NCBI GenBank assembly: GCA_002197995.1
Contig: NGZR01000007.1
Coordinates: 516,399-580,398 of the forward strand
Reading direction: 5' to 3'
Source: Gaeumannomyces sp. JS-464
Taxonomy: Eukaryota > Ascomycota > Sordariomycetes > Magnaporthales > Magnaporthaceae
Length of the DNA: 64,000 bases
The notes below the pieces were generated by a model. It made no database searches. It had not been told where the DNA came from and was given only the letters and a program-made list of their open reading frames with translations. The translations under genes and the position numbers were made by a program. Of the stretch, positions 9,735-21,474 are shown in pieces (positions within the stretch are counted from its first letter, which is position 1; each line of letters starts with the position of its first letter).

Positions 9735-11351
9735 GGCTCAGGCCGAGAGAGCGACGGAAGAGACGAATGGAAGGAGAAAGGTCTAGATCTCGGGAATTGC
9801 AAAAAAAGGTTGCGGGCCCCGAGATAGGGCGGAAGATAGGGAGGTTCCGCGACGGCGCTATAGGGACAGGAAGGCGTGGCAAGGGTTCGGCGTGCGCGAT
9901 AGAGTCTGGGATACAGCGTCTGGAATAGAGAGTCGTTACGACAAAACGGGCAGAAACACGCTGAGGCGCGAAAGCTGCGAGGGGATTGGAAATTTTCTTG
10001 AACCGACTTCCATTTTCAGGGATGCTTATCTTATCGCAGCCCCACAGTGCCTAGGCGGCCGGCGTCCGCGGTGGTGGCCGGCGTGCCGGCTCAACGTTTT
10101 TTTGACGAGGCGGCGCCGCAGGTGGGTCCCGTGCCAACGCCCAGCGGGCCGCACAGGGCAATCCCGGAGACCAAAACGCACAGCAGCAGCGACGCCGGGC
10201 AGGGAACCACTGCCGAACACTGTGGCCTGAGAGGCTACTCTCGGCGCTACGCAGCGCGCCACAGGCTGAACGCACCAATGTCTCCCAATTGATCGTCGTT
10301 TCCGTCTGCGCCGCCGGACGGGGGTCTTCCTGGCGGCGAGGAATTGCACGCTGCTTCGATGAGCCTGCCCGCCGCTCCCAACTTTGTTCTCGCTTTTTTC
10401 TACCGACAATGAGCGTCGGGTTGGCTGCCGCAGCCATATTACTGCGGCCGAGCAATGTCGTCAGTTCCGCCCTCCTCCGGCATCAGGCCAACTCTGTTGG
10501 TGGCCCTCGATAGCGCCACCAATATCTGGGTGCTTATCCTCGAACGGTGGTCAGCTGTAGCCCGACAGTCCGCCTGAGTCGGTGCCATCCGCTCAAGCAC
10601 ACGGAACTGCTGCTTTGGCCGGCATCGATTGGTCGGGGCCTTCCTCCGCGGAGTGCACGGTTGCCGAGTGCTGGACAACATGCTCTGTATAGTTCTGGGC
10701 TACATACTTGAAACTCCCTTGGCAACGGTCTATGGACTATAATCGTCAGTCTGCGCGTCCCACAGTGCCGCATGCCCTCCCGCTGCCGCTACGTGCCTTG
10801 CGCACATAGGTACCTACTGGGCGTACCTCAGGATGGACGAGACGAGCCTCAATCAGATCCACCCCTGTTTCGCTTCCCACCGAACCTACGATCGGATGCC
10901 GAGAAGGCGTTATATAGCCCTTTATAACCCGTGCCCATGCTTGACTGATCGGTGTCGTGCTCGTGTCAGCGTAGCTTCGACATGGGACTAGCCTCGAGAA
11001 CCAACACTACCGTCCAGGCGATGCGCTCTCGGTGCCCGGCGGGCACACGCCTGCCCGCGAGCTGCCATGTATGGCTTGACGATCATGAGCGCCGGCTAGT
11101 CAGCCGGCCTTGGTGTGATTGCCCATCTGGAACCAGCCATCCCGCCCCCTGAGGTCGGAATACATGATCGCGTATAAGGGACGCCCGCCGCTCTCCTAGT
11201 CGCATCTCGGCAAGACGAAACTCCTTCAGATCATGCCAAGCCGGCCACCAACTGTCCGTTTCACGCACCAGACCTATCATCACGCTGCACGGCTCTGAAA
11301 GAAGCCCGAGCGAATGTCTGAGCCCAGAATACCAAGAACATCAGAGTCAAC
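9735..11351. other. Intergenic, divergent promoter region RRP7 / MFS
   Basis: No gene or RNA is recognised in this 1.6 kb. A TAGGTACCTAC string at 10807-10817 belongs to a family of AGGT-repeat strings seen elsewhere in the window. Open frames here are GC-driven and have no recognisable product. Confidence 0.5.
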
Positions 11352-13151
11352 ATGTCTAACCAACCAAATACGCTGCCAAAGCAGGCGCAGCCCCCTTACC
11401 TACTCCACATCCGCTCCCATACCAACTTCATCCTCGTCACGGTTGTGCTGGCCGTCTTTATCGACTCATTCCTCTACGGCCTCATCCTACCTGTCATTCC
11501 ATTGGCCATAGCTCCCCAGACAGGTGTGCCCGAGAGCGAGCGCCAGGTGCGTAAACAAACACAGCACATGGACAGCCAAGCAAACGACGCAACAGCCAAG
11601 CTCGTCTACACGCGGTCGCTGACTTCGAGGGGAACAACGTCACACAGCAATGGAACTCGATCCTCTCCGCCTGCTTCTCAGGCGCTCTCTTCATTGCGAG
11701 CCCCTTCGCCGGCGCATACGCCGACAAGTCGTCGTCGCGGCGCGTGCCCATGCTCGCCGGCCTGTTCGCCCTGGGAGGCGCCACGCTGCTGCTGTGCCTA
11801 GGCCGCCACATCGCCATCCTGGCTCTCGGCCGCGTCCTGCAGGGCCTGAGCGCCGCCATCGTCTGGAGCGTCGGCCTCGCCCTGCTGGCTGACACGGCCG
11901 GCCCCAACATCGGCCTCTTCATGGGCTATGTCAGCATAGCCCTTTCCGGTGGCCTCCTGGTTTCCCCGCTCGTCGGCGGCGTCCTGTACGAGACCCACGG
12001 CTACTACTCCGTCTACTACGTCGCCTTCGCCCTCATCATCCTGGACGTCATCCTCCGCGTGCTCATGATCGAGAAGCGCCACGCCGCTCAGTGGCTCCCC
12101 GACGCCGCCGAGAGCACTGGCTCGCAGTCGGACTCGGACGTCTCGTCCGGATCCGACTCTGGCGGCGAGCAGGAGAAGAAGATCGGACTGACGGCTGCCC
12201 CGGCCGAGACGCGGGGCTCGTCTCTGTCTTCGGCAGCCCCGCCCCAGCTGGACAGGCCCAAGTCGCTGGCGAACCACCGCTATGTCCAGCTCATCAAGTC
12301 CCCGCGGATGCTCGCTGCCCTGACGGGCGTCGCCGTGCACGCGGCCGTCATCGTCTCGCTCGAGGTCACGGTCCCGCTCTTCGTCAAGAACACATACGGG
12401 TGGAACTCGACTGCGGCCGGACTCGTCCTCCTCGCGTCCATGCTTCCGAGCCTGCTGTCGCCGGTGTAAGTCTCTGCCTCCTCTTCGGCCCAGCAGTCCC
12501 CTTGTCCAGTCCTAACGTAGCCCGTTCCACGGTGTGCAGGATAGGCGCAATCTCGGACAGGTACGGCGCCAAATGGCCCTCGTTTGCCGGCTTCTTCCTC
12601 TCCATCCCGGTCCTGGTCTGCCTGAGGTTCGCCGAGAGCGACAGCACTCTGGGCCACAAGGTCACGCTGGTGTCGCTCTTGACTCTGCTTGGCGTCACCA
12701 TGGGGCTGGCCGACTCGGTAAGTTCCCCAATCGATGGGCGCCCTTGAGCGTCCGCTCGGTCTCTCCGATGATCGGAAGCTCCTCGACTAACCTCGACTGG
12801 CCGTAAAACTAGCCCATGATGGCCGAAATCACGTACGCAATCCAGGACGCTGATGCCGCAAATCCCGGAATTTGGGGAGAGAAGGGAGTGTATGGGGCTG
12901 CTGTGAGTACAAGCCGGGATGAGACTGCGCCCTTCTTGATTGTTTAGCTGACTTGGATCTGTTTCAAAGTTGGGCTCTTTACCACTTTCTATGCCCTCGG
13001 AGAGACTTGCGGCGGCCTCATGGGCGGCTACCTCGTCTCTGGCGCAGGCTGGTCAACCTACACCTGGGCCATCTCGCTCTGGTGCGTGGTTGGCTCTATT
13101 GCGGTCGTCCTGTACGTCGGCGGCGACAGGCGGCCAGGCAAATCTGGCTGA
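11352..13151 (+). CDS. MFS drug:H+ antiporter-like transporter (DHA1 type)
   Basis: A polytopic membrane transporter of the major facilitator superfamily; substrate unknown, multidrug type by resemblance. Exons: 11352-11546, 11648-12465, 12540-12717, 12813-12902, then a last exon ending at 13151. The total is about 494 residues, enough for 12 membrane segments. The first segment is LVTVVLAVFIDSFLYGLILP. The second half-repeat shows the loop GAISDRYGAK. The string GRVLQGLSAAIVWSVGLALL is typical of this fungal branch. A long Ser/Asp-rich cytosolic loop (about residues 235-280) separates the halves. The first acceptor (11647) is the least certain. For the last intron, the acceptor CAAAG at 12969 has a good CTGAC branch but leaves frame off by one; a 45-nt intron ending at 12947 keeps frame but lacks a branch site. 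Another single-base indel is suspected. Confidence 0.85.
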
Positions 13152-13796
13152 GCCAGCAGCTGTGCTGTTTGGGAGAAAAGTAATACTCAACGAGAACCGA
13201 GGTTGAGCCAGGGGAAAAGCAGAGGGATAAAAGTTAAAAAGCAGAGAGAGGCTCACGCCTACAGGCATCGCATCTAGGGGAAATGCATAACGGAGCATAG
13301 CGTGGGTTTTGGGTCAGAGAATTTGCTCCCCGGAGTTTTTGGGTTTTCAAGATCACTTGGGTTAATGGGCTTTTGGTGTCTTTAGGAGTCATCTTGTAAA
13401 ATATCGATGTGTGTATTGAATAGCTTGGTAAAGGCGGCCGCTAAAGTATTGCAAAAAATGGGACTTGTTGGAACGGAAGGGATTAACAAGTCGTGCAAGT
13501 CGTGAGTCTTGACGGGCATCTGGCCCAACGCCATACAAGGTCGGATGAGGAGGCAAGGAAATCGGGGGCACAGGTCGGTCCGTCACGAAAGAACGTTGGT
13601 CGGTGGAAAGGAGAGGGTCTCTTCTTAACAGAACGAGCAGAGGCAAACGGAGTCTGGGGCCAAGAAAAGGTGGAAACCCGAAATTTGAGGCGTATATTCT
13701 GTCGTCCCGGCCAAGTCTCTAGGCGCAGGGAAAAGCTACCTATTTCCGGAATTTTGGAAGCGCGCCTTGTCATGCCCTCGAGCCCTGGGGCTCGGG
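13152..13796. other. Intergenic between convergent MFS and MOSC-reductase genes
   Basis: Shared 3' flank of two convergent genes. No gene, RNA or strong repeat is seen. Confidence 0.5.
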
Positions 13797-15616
13797 TCAA
13801 ATCTCAACCACGATCCTCCCCACGCCCCGGCTGACGCACGATAGCATGTACCCAGCCTTCTCGGCCTCCGTCATTGCTGTGCCGCGGTGGTCAACCCGCC
13901 CTTCCCTGAGGCGGATCTTGCACGTCCCGCAGTTGCCGACCTCGCAGCTCGACGGCACCTCGTCGGCGCCAAACTCCTTCTGCATCGCCTCGAGCAGCGT
14001 CTCCTCGGCGCCGACCTGCAGCGTGACCTGCTGCCGCTGCCCTTCCTCCTTGTCGTCGTTCCCGCTGTCGCTCGGCGCTTTCACGACAACGGCCTCGAAG
14101 GGGTCGCCCGAGGCGTCCGCCTCAAAGGCCTCAAAGTGCACCTCGCCCTCGGCCAGGCCGGCCGCCCGCGTCACGCGCAGCGCCTCGTCCATCATGCGGC
14201 GCGGGCCGCAAAAGTACAGCTGCGAGTTCCACGGCAGCGCGCGCACGATCCCCGCAACGTCCAGCCTGCGGCCCCGGTCCGCCGCGTACAGGGCGAGGGC
14301 GCCGTCCTGGGCCGCGAGGGCGTCGACGCGCTCCCGGAAGGGCACCTCGTCGGCCGAGCGCACGGCGTAGTGCAGCGTCGCGCTGAGGTGGATGGCGCGC
14401 ATCTTCTCGACCATGGCCAGGAACGCCGTCACGCCGACGCCGCCGGCCACGAAGACGTGATTGCTCGCCGACGCCGCGCGCGGCAAGCCCGCCGTGAGCC
14501 GCCCCACCGTGACCGTGTCGCCCTCGGCCGCCGTCTCGTGCAGGTACCGAGACCCGCCGCGGCTCTTGGCCTCGAGCGCGACGCCCAGCTCGAACCGGTT
14601 AAGCGTGCCCGACACGACCGAGTAGTTGCGCACGAGCCCGTTGCCCAGCTTGACCTTGACGTGCGAGCCGGGCGGGAGCTCTGGGTCCTCTACGGGCTCG
14701 ACCGCCTCCATAACAAAGGATATAACACGCGGCGTCTGGCGCTTTTTTTCTACGATGCGAAACTCGCGCCACTGCCTGGCCTCCTCGGCCGCGGTCTGCT
14801 CCCTCCGCTCCTTTGACTTTTGCTTCGCCACGCGCCGCCTAAAGGCCCCCGCACACTCCTCGCCAAACTCCCGGATCGAGGCGAGCTCCTCGTTCATCGC
14901 CGCGTTCCCCGAGTCGCGGTGCAGGTACTCTTGGACCCTCTCAATGGTCCACCGCGGGTGGCGGCGCTCCACCAGCCGGATCGTGTCCCCGGCCCGCACC
15001 TTGCCCGGCCGCAGCACCCGGTAGTACCAGCCGGTGCGGCTGAGGCGCCACGTGTTGGGGGCAAAGTTCTTGATGCGGAACCGGTGGTTGAGCTTGAAGC
15101 ACGGCTGGCGCGGCAGCGAGACCTGCAGGCGCAGCTCCGGCCCGACCTCGACCACGTCGCCGATGCAGACGTTGCGCTCGCTCATCCGCGCCAGCACCAG
15201 GTTCTCCCCAAAAGCGCCGGGAGCGAAGAGCGCCGCCGCCTCGGGGAACTCGGCCTGCCACTTGGGATAGTGCGCTGAGCAATCTGCCGGGCCTTGACGT
15301 CAGTTCCTCGCGTGCCGAAAGTGAAATAGAGAACGCTCTGTATCCTCCGGGACTGGGCGCCAAGGCCGCCCTCCCCTTCTCCCCGCCGCTCACAGGCATG
15401 GACGGCCTTGTCGACGCCGCCATGGAACGTGTAGTCGTGTTCGTCGCCTTCAATGCCCATCTCGCCGACTTGCATGGCGCCGTCATGGGCTGTTTTGAAG
15501 ATCCCTGTCTGCACGTTTATTCCCTCGAAACTCCGCATCTTGCCTGTGCGAACCTCGAGCACGGTATCAACTATAGCCTCGGCGGCACCAAGGCCGACGG
15601 GCTCCTGTTGAGACAT
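13797..15616 (-). CDS. MOSC / flavin reductase / 2Fe-2S ferredoxin fusion protein
   Basis: A multidomain redox protein of about 569 residues. Exon 1 is 15394-15616 and exon 2 is 13797-15283; intron 15284-15393 has donor GTGAGC, branch CTGAC and acceptor CAG, and splices to HAYCSAHYPKW. The order is: MOSC domain (about 1-180, as in YiiM and molybdenum-cofactor sulfurases, including TFHGGVDKAVH and LPRQPCFKLNHRF), a helical 3-alpha linker, then an FAD/NAD(P) reductase module (RNYSVVSG for flavin, VFVAGGVGVTAFLAMV and YFCGPRRMM for the nucleotide). A C-terminal plant-type ferredoxin follows with CEVGNCGTC plus a distal Cys in MLSC. Electrons probably flow from NAD(P)H through flavin to the 2Fe-2S centre and on to a MOSC-bound substrate, perhaps reduction of N-hydroxylated compounds; this function is inferred. 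Start at 15616 is the first ATG in frame. Confidence 0.87.
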
Positions 15617-18600
15617 AGCGCCAGGCTGCTCGGCTCCCGTGGCGATCGGCAATTTGTGTCGACATATCAGTCTGGTTTGGGAGTGTCGCGGTTATGGTGG
15701 CTTGGCTCGGCCGTTTATGATCCGAGGGCGCCGTCCAGCTCCAATGATGAGTCAACCAATCAAACCATAGCATGCGGGGTCGACCGGCTTGACTTTAGTG
15801 CACCACCATAACGATCGGCATATTGCTGGGCCTCCTATGAGATCCCCTGAGGCTCTGCCATAGCTATCAAATTTCCGCTTGTTCTGCGAAGGGCGCAGCC
15901 TAATACGGTGGGAACCCGCCCATGCAGCTTGCCATTTTGGCGGCTTACGCTCGTATGCTATCCGCAGCAAGGCGCTTGGGCACTGGATGAAGCCGTTACG
16001 ATATCCAGGCTTGACTGCCTTGGTGAGCCCAAAACGGCAAGGGGCAGCAAAAAATACGACATGCCACGCACTGCGGGCTGACAGCTCAGTTCTAGGGGAA
16101 GTCGCATGGCTACCATGTTTCCGAAGGCGGCGTTCATTGAGCCTCAAAGGCCGGCCAGGATTTGAGTCACCCCAAGTGGGTTCGGACGAGACCAAAGCTC
16201 GAGGTGGTGAGGTTGTGTACTGTACAGACATACAGTACGTAAGGGCAGGATAGCCGCCACGGTATTGAGAATGAGCAATCGGTGTCTAGACGAAAGCGGC
16301 TTGGAAGCTGGAAACCAAGGGGGAGAAAAATAGCTCATCTTGAACCGGGGCTATGAGTCGGTCCGACCCAGGCTCGCGCCGAGTGACCAACACGACGAAA
16401 TCGCCACATTTAGGTTGCCATCATGCCAGCGTAATACAATTACTAAGGCTATTCGCGTTGGGGGGCTCCGGAGACTATGTCCTGCACATACCCCGCTTGG
16501 AGCACTATTGGCCAGTCAATAAGGGAGCAATATGCCTCGTTTATTTTCACGCACCTCTGCCGCGAGGTCTGGGGGTGGTGTCATCACGGCCAAGGCCACG
16601 ATGCCTTATCTGCGACTCCAAAGGGATATTGCCAAGGGGGCATGACATTCTGGACAGAGATTGAGCCGAAATCCCGGCCGATCGGGAAGCCATGTGGAAT
16701 AGTCGCGAAGGCCGAGATCAGTCTTTTCGACGCCCGTCTTAGTCGCACGGAACAAATCCTTGGTGGGAAGCTGATTGCCTCCGGGCCAAGAAACGGCTCC
16801 ATCACGCGGCCACTTGGCCTGATGTTTTCTGGTGGGCGGTGGAGTGGCATGTAGACAGGATGAATACTCAAACAGGCGGCCCATGCTGGACGGGAGCGAG
16901 GGATGCTTGCACAGCCTATCGGCCGAGAGGCGGTGGAATTCCGCGTGCTCTGAAGGATAAGAGGTACATCCGAACTGTCCTCACGGAGGAAGACCGAAAG
17001 AAGCGGACTTTTAGGATGGAGAGGAGATTTTGTCCTCGGCGTTGAAACGCACACGCATGACCGGAGGTGTGTTGAGCCGAGGAAAGGGTGCGAGGCTTGC
17101 AGAGAAGAGAGCAATATCCGCCGTGCTGAGGTTGGTATCGTCGTTAGGTCCTAACAATACCACCTTGGGGGACTGCCCCTCGTTTGCGGCACAAAAGTGC
17201 GGCTCTGGCTTGGTGCCAGGCGCAATATATCGAGAGGGCGGGGAAGATGGGGGGGGGGCGTAAGCTTTCCAGCCCTCGGCATATAGTGAGCCCGACCTGA
17301 GAGGCGATTGGTACGGCCGAGTGTCCGTGGTCATATCTGACTAGGCAGATAGATGGGAGTAAAGGATGAGATGCGCAAGTGAGGCCCTTGCATTCGAGCT
17401 CGATGGTGGCCGGGTGGCCCGGCTGCAGGGAATTATGCGTGTGGTCCTCACCGAGGCATCACAGCAGGCGGGGTCTTCCAATCCAAATGTCCATTTGCCG
17501 GAACTTTAGGTTGTTTGTGTAGCACCTTCTCAGTAGGTACTTTCTTTTATTTTCCTGGGGTCATCCACACTGCACGCACGGCGTCGACAGCCTTACGGAG
17601 TGTAAGACCAGCGGGTATGGACAGCGGCGATAGAAATGGGGAGGGTCTGGAGACTTGTGCGAGTCTGAGGTGGGAAGGGCGACAATCTTGGAGGATCAGA
17701 GGGCACTTGCCTTCCGTAGAACACATGGGCAAGAGGAGGGATGTCGATGGGGGATAGCAAACGCGGCTCTGTTTTGCCCATCGAGGCCTCCAGGAGACTC
17801 CTTAGTGCCAAATGTAGCGGGCTTGTGAACGAGCTGTGGATACCAGCAACCGCCCTCGTGACCAGTTGGTTATGCAGGACAGCGGGAAGACGATCGTCAC
17901 AATCCCGTTGCGGGCGGGCCTTGGCTGACGGCGCAGCTTGGGCAGGCACAGCACACCGAGCTTGCCAGTTGGCCGCGCCGGTCTGGCGAAAACCGCAGAT
18001 GGGTGGCTGGAAATAGCGCGTGACCATGGGCACATCTGAGCTAGTTTCTGTGATAAGCGCACAAGGCCAGTTGGCCCGAGATGATTACACCCGAGGGGGG
18101 CTGCCCGAGGTGCAGTTTGGTCTTGGCGAGGCTTGTTGTCGGCGATGTTGAGGCGGCGCTTTCCTGGAAGGAAGGAAATGATGCGGCTGAAAAAGAAGCC
18201 TTGCCTGAATGTGGCAGAAAAATGGGATGGAAGAGCCTGGAATTGACCAAAATTGGCTTCAACAAATGGATCCATTGCGGGTCAAATGTTGGACCAGACC
18301 GCTTTTAGCAATCTCGTGCGCCGAAGCCCGTTTTTTTGGGGAGCTGAGAGGCTGGTGGAGGGTCAGCATGAGGCTCTGTGAAAGCCCGGACGAGATCAGA
18401 TTTCGACCACATCATCTCCATGACGGTCTTCTGGAATCCCCCTTCTTAGCCGCAGAGCCGCAAAATTGCGATCAATGTTTGTCAAATGAAAGAGCAAGGG
18501 GAATGTCCCTCCATCACTCCAGGCTACCTCGGATAGCGTGCCACCACCCGCCTAGCCTGCCCCACCTAAGGTTTCATTGATCGGCACAAGCCAACCGTGC

Positions 18601-19224
18601 CACACCATTATCCCACTTTTTTTTTTTTTTTTCCCTCTCAATCGCACAGACCGCGCAGAGAGCAGAGCCGCATCACCCTGGAGGAGCCAGCGCTGCCGTG
18701 CCCCTCGTGTAGAATCAGCACTGTCTGCTTGTGCTTTGATCCATTCTTACAGCCTTCCCTCAACCCGCCAGGCCCAGATATTTGTCCAACCATGAGTCGT
18801 TGGCGAGAAATAGAATAGTGAGGACGGCGAGGCGTGGTGTGGTCGGTCCCCTTGGTTGGATCGCGTAGCAGTGAGCCTTGCCTGCATTCTCCTTCACATT
18901 TACTTTCACCCTGACACCCTATCCCTGCATTCACCTCCTTCCTGCCCAGCCTCCAGCCCGGCCCATGCCGTATCCAGCACTTTCATTAGCCAATGGCACC
19001 CAAAGGCACTCACCTTCCCGCCAGTTCTGGCACCTGGAGCGCCCAGAACCTAAAGCTACGGCTAAGTTTGAGCCGCATCTTCACGACCCCTACTATTTCT
19101 ACGCTCGCTGTCCCTGTCTCCCCGTCTCTTGAGATCCTCCTCAGTATCGCCCTTTCTCCTTGGTTTGTTGCAATGCCAACCTGGTCCCGAGCACTCCAGA
19201 CAATTGCGGCGCATCCCCTGCGTC
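15617..19224. other. Long intergenic region, divergent MOSC-reductase / F-box
   Basis: Some 3.6 kb without a supported gene on either strand. Open frames present lack recognisable domains and overlap antisense. A T17 tract (about 18615-18631) precedes the F-box gene by about 600 bases. It may hold long 5' untranslated regions or a lost gene; no tRNA or rRNA is visible. Confidence 0.5.
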
Positions 19225-21474
19225 ATGTCCATTCGCCGCCTACCATGGGAGATAATATCGTATATTGTGCAAGACCTAGATCTGGAAGACTTTGTCAGTC
19301 TCTCCCTTGTCCTGTCGACACTTTCAGTCACTTGTCCGAGACGATAACATATGCAGGAAACTCCTTGAGGTTGGTGTCTTGTCTTCCCCGTTTCCCATTC
19401 CCTCTTCATCATCTTCTTCCTGTTTTCCTCTTTTCCCCCATGTTCCTCCTCGGTATCCCCTCCCGCCACCTCGCTCTGCTCGCTCCCCTGGGTCTAGTGA
19501 AGAACTCCTAGCTGACCAAGTCGTCGGTGGCACAGTCGCGGGTCCCATCGGCGCCCGAAAGCCAGTCAGCTCGCAAGACGAAGAAATACGCGCGTGAGCT
19601 ACGTAAACTAGTCAAGCGAAGGGCTGCCATCTCATCAGCCTCACCGTATCTCGTTGCTTTGGTTGCGGACGCTGCCGAGTCATTTGTCTACAATGACGGC
19701 GTCCTTTGCTATCTGAGCGAGGGCTGCCTCCGAGTGCTCGATCTCATCAACTCGGCAACCCAGGAGATCGTCGTTAACGTCCACACGCTTCGTGTGCTAG
19801 TCCCGACCTGCCACAACCTAAAGAGTATCAGATTTGCGAGTTCAGGCTAGTGCACTACTCGCATGGCTTTGTAACCTGCCGCTACAGTCACAGAAGGTCC
19901 GTCGCCGGCTGGATCGTTGTCATCAACCTGGCCAAAGGCCGCGTCTTCAGCCATGCTTGAGTCGGCACACAAACTTATCGCTCGGAATGACGACCGGTTT
20001 CTCTATTATGGTACGCACACGGACACCTCGGACACCGGCCATCGCCGCTGGGAGATGCGAGGCTGCGACCTCCGAGAGGAGACTTGGTGTGAGCACAAGC
20101 TTCGCCTGACCGACATTGTGGGCTCCGAGGTTGGCAAAAACATTTGCTTCGAAATCATCGACGGCTATTTTTATTGCGTCGCAAACCAGGCCCTATTCGA
20201 ACGAGGAGATCGCCTGGACGTCCTACTACACCTATCTCAGGTTTCCCGTTAACCGCCCCAAGCCCCAGAACGTCGAGGCTGTCGAGCCTGAGGAGATCTG
20301 GCGCAGACTGCACGCCGAAGGACCAATCGATGATCGCTGGACCTTTTTGCGCCTTATAAAAAACGAATCCACCGGTGCCCTGACGGTGGTTGAGGGCCGT
20401 AAGGAGTGGATAAACGCAAGCAGCAAAAGCCGCCGGACGTACTACTCGAGCGAACTTCTGTTTCCAGGCCAAGGCGAGCAAGCTTCTTCAGAAGGCAACC
20501 TTGAGGGTCTCTCGTCGGGGTCTGGTCTCGGCACGCCATCAAGTCGGATCGAGGACTCAAAGTCGGAAACGACACAGTCACACGCCCGATGCCCTCACAA
20601 CGTTCATCCTGGCGACGACGCCTCCACCCCTCGGACATTCACTGTCAACAACTCGCTTATGCTATCCTACCACCTGTCGTGCCAGAGCCATCTGGATCTG
20701 GTGAACGACCCTTTGCCAACGGACCCCTACCAGAATCGGAGATTGCGACTTAGAGCAGGATCGAGACGTCCCCGCCTCAAGTCAGAAGCAGGGGAGCTTG
20801 AAATTGCGCCCAGGAGCCTCTCAAGTAATCCCTCCTATCCGGAGAATGAGATACACAAGCTCTACAAAGCATCCGACATTGTGCTCTGGCCTCCAGCGCA
20901 CTGGGAGCAAGAGCATGGCGCTGCGGCCGTCGATGAGCTCTACAACATCCTCAGCCCGCCTGGGTATCGAGGGGATGTCTCGGCAATGTGGGACGAGAGG
21001 TCGTTGTGCTACGCTACTGGCCAGGATAGTCGGAACATCGTCTTCGTGTCGTTTGATCCTTCGATCCGGCTGCGAGGAATCAGGCCCTGGCGTGGGGGCA
21101 TCGACGAGGGGAGCGAGGCAGCGGCTGCAGGTCGCCATGGGCTCCTATCTGGCGGTGTATTATTGACGCCTGACATGCAGGATAGATCGACGGAGGGTCG
21201 CCCAAGCAGCCCAGGAACAAATTGGGAGGTGCAAGTGCCTCGGGCCACGTCGAACAAGGGAAAGGGCAAGGCAGTGTGGAGCCACCGGGACAACCTGTCA
21301 TCGGCTTCCGCCGACGTCACATTGCCTGCCGCGCCTGTCGTGGAAACAGGATCTAGCAGTGCGGCGATAGATGGCGCCCTCGCAAGCGCAGAGGGGAGCC
21401 AAAAGCCGAGGTGGATCTGGTCCGAGCGTCCGAGGTACAGCGTGATCCAGAAGGGATTCCATTTCGCGTCATGA
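19225..21474 (+). CDS. F-box protein with beta-propeller-like body, four frameshifts
   Basis: Predicted SCF ubiquitin-ligase substrate receptor. The F-box starts at residue 3 (LPWEIISYIVQDLDLEDFVSL, with a following CRHFQSLVRDD). The body (FRLVHYSHGFVTC, HKLIARNDDRFLYYGTHTD, EEIAWTSYYTYLRFPVN, CYATGQDSRNIVFVSFDP) matches a large Pezizomycotina F-box family. The intron 19370-19535 has donor GTTGGT, branch CTGAC and acceptor CAG. About 693 residues result if four single-base shifts are allowed: +1 near 19309, -1 near 19824, +1 near 19950 and +1 near 20200. With these corrections the total is exactly divisible by three. Four shifts in one gene exceed its neighbours, so a recent pseudogene cannot be excluded. 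Conservation between the breaks favours sequence error. The substrate is unknown. Confidence 0.75.
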
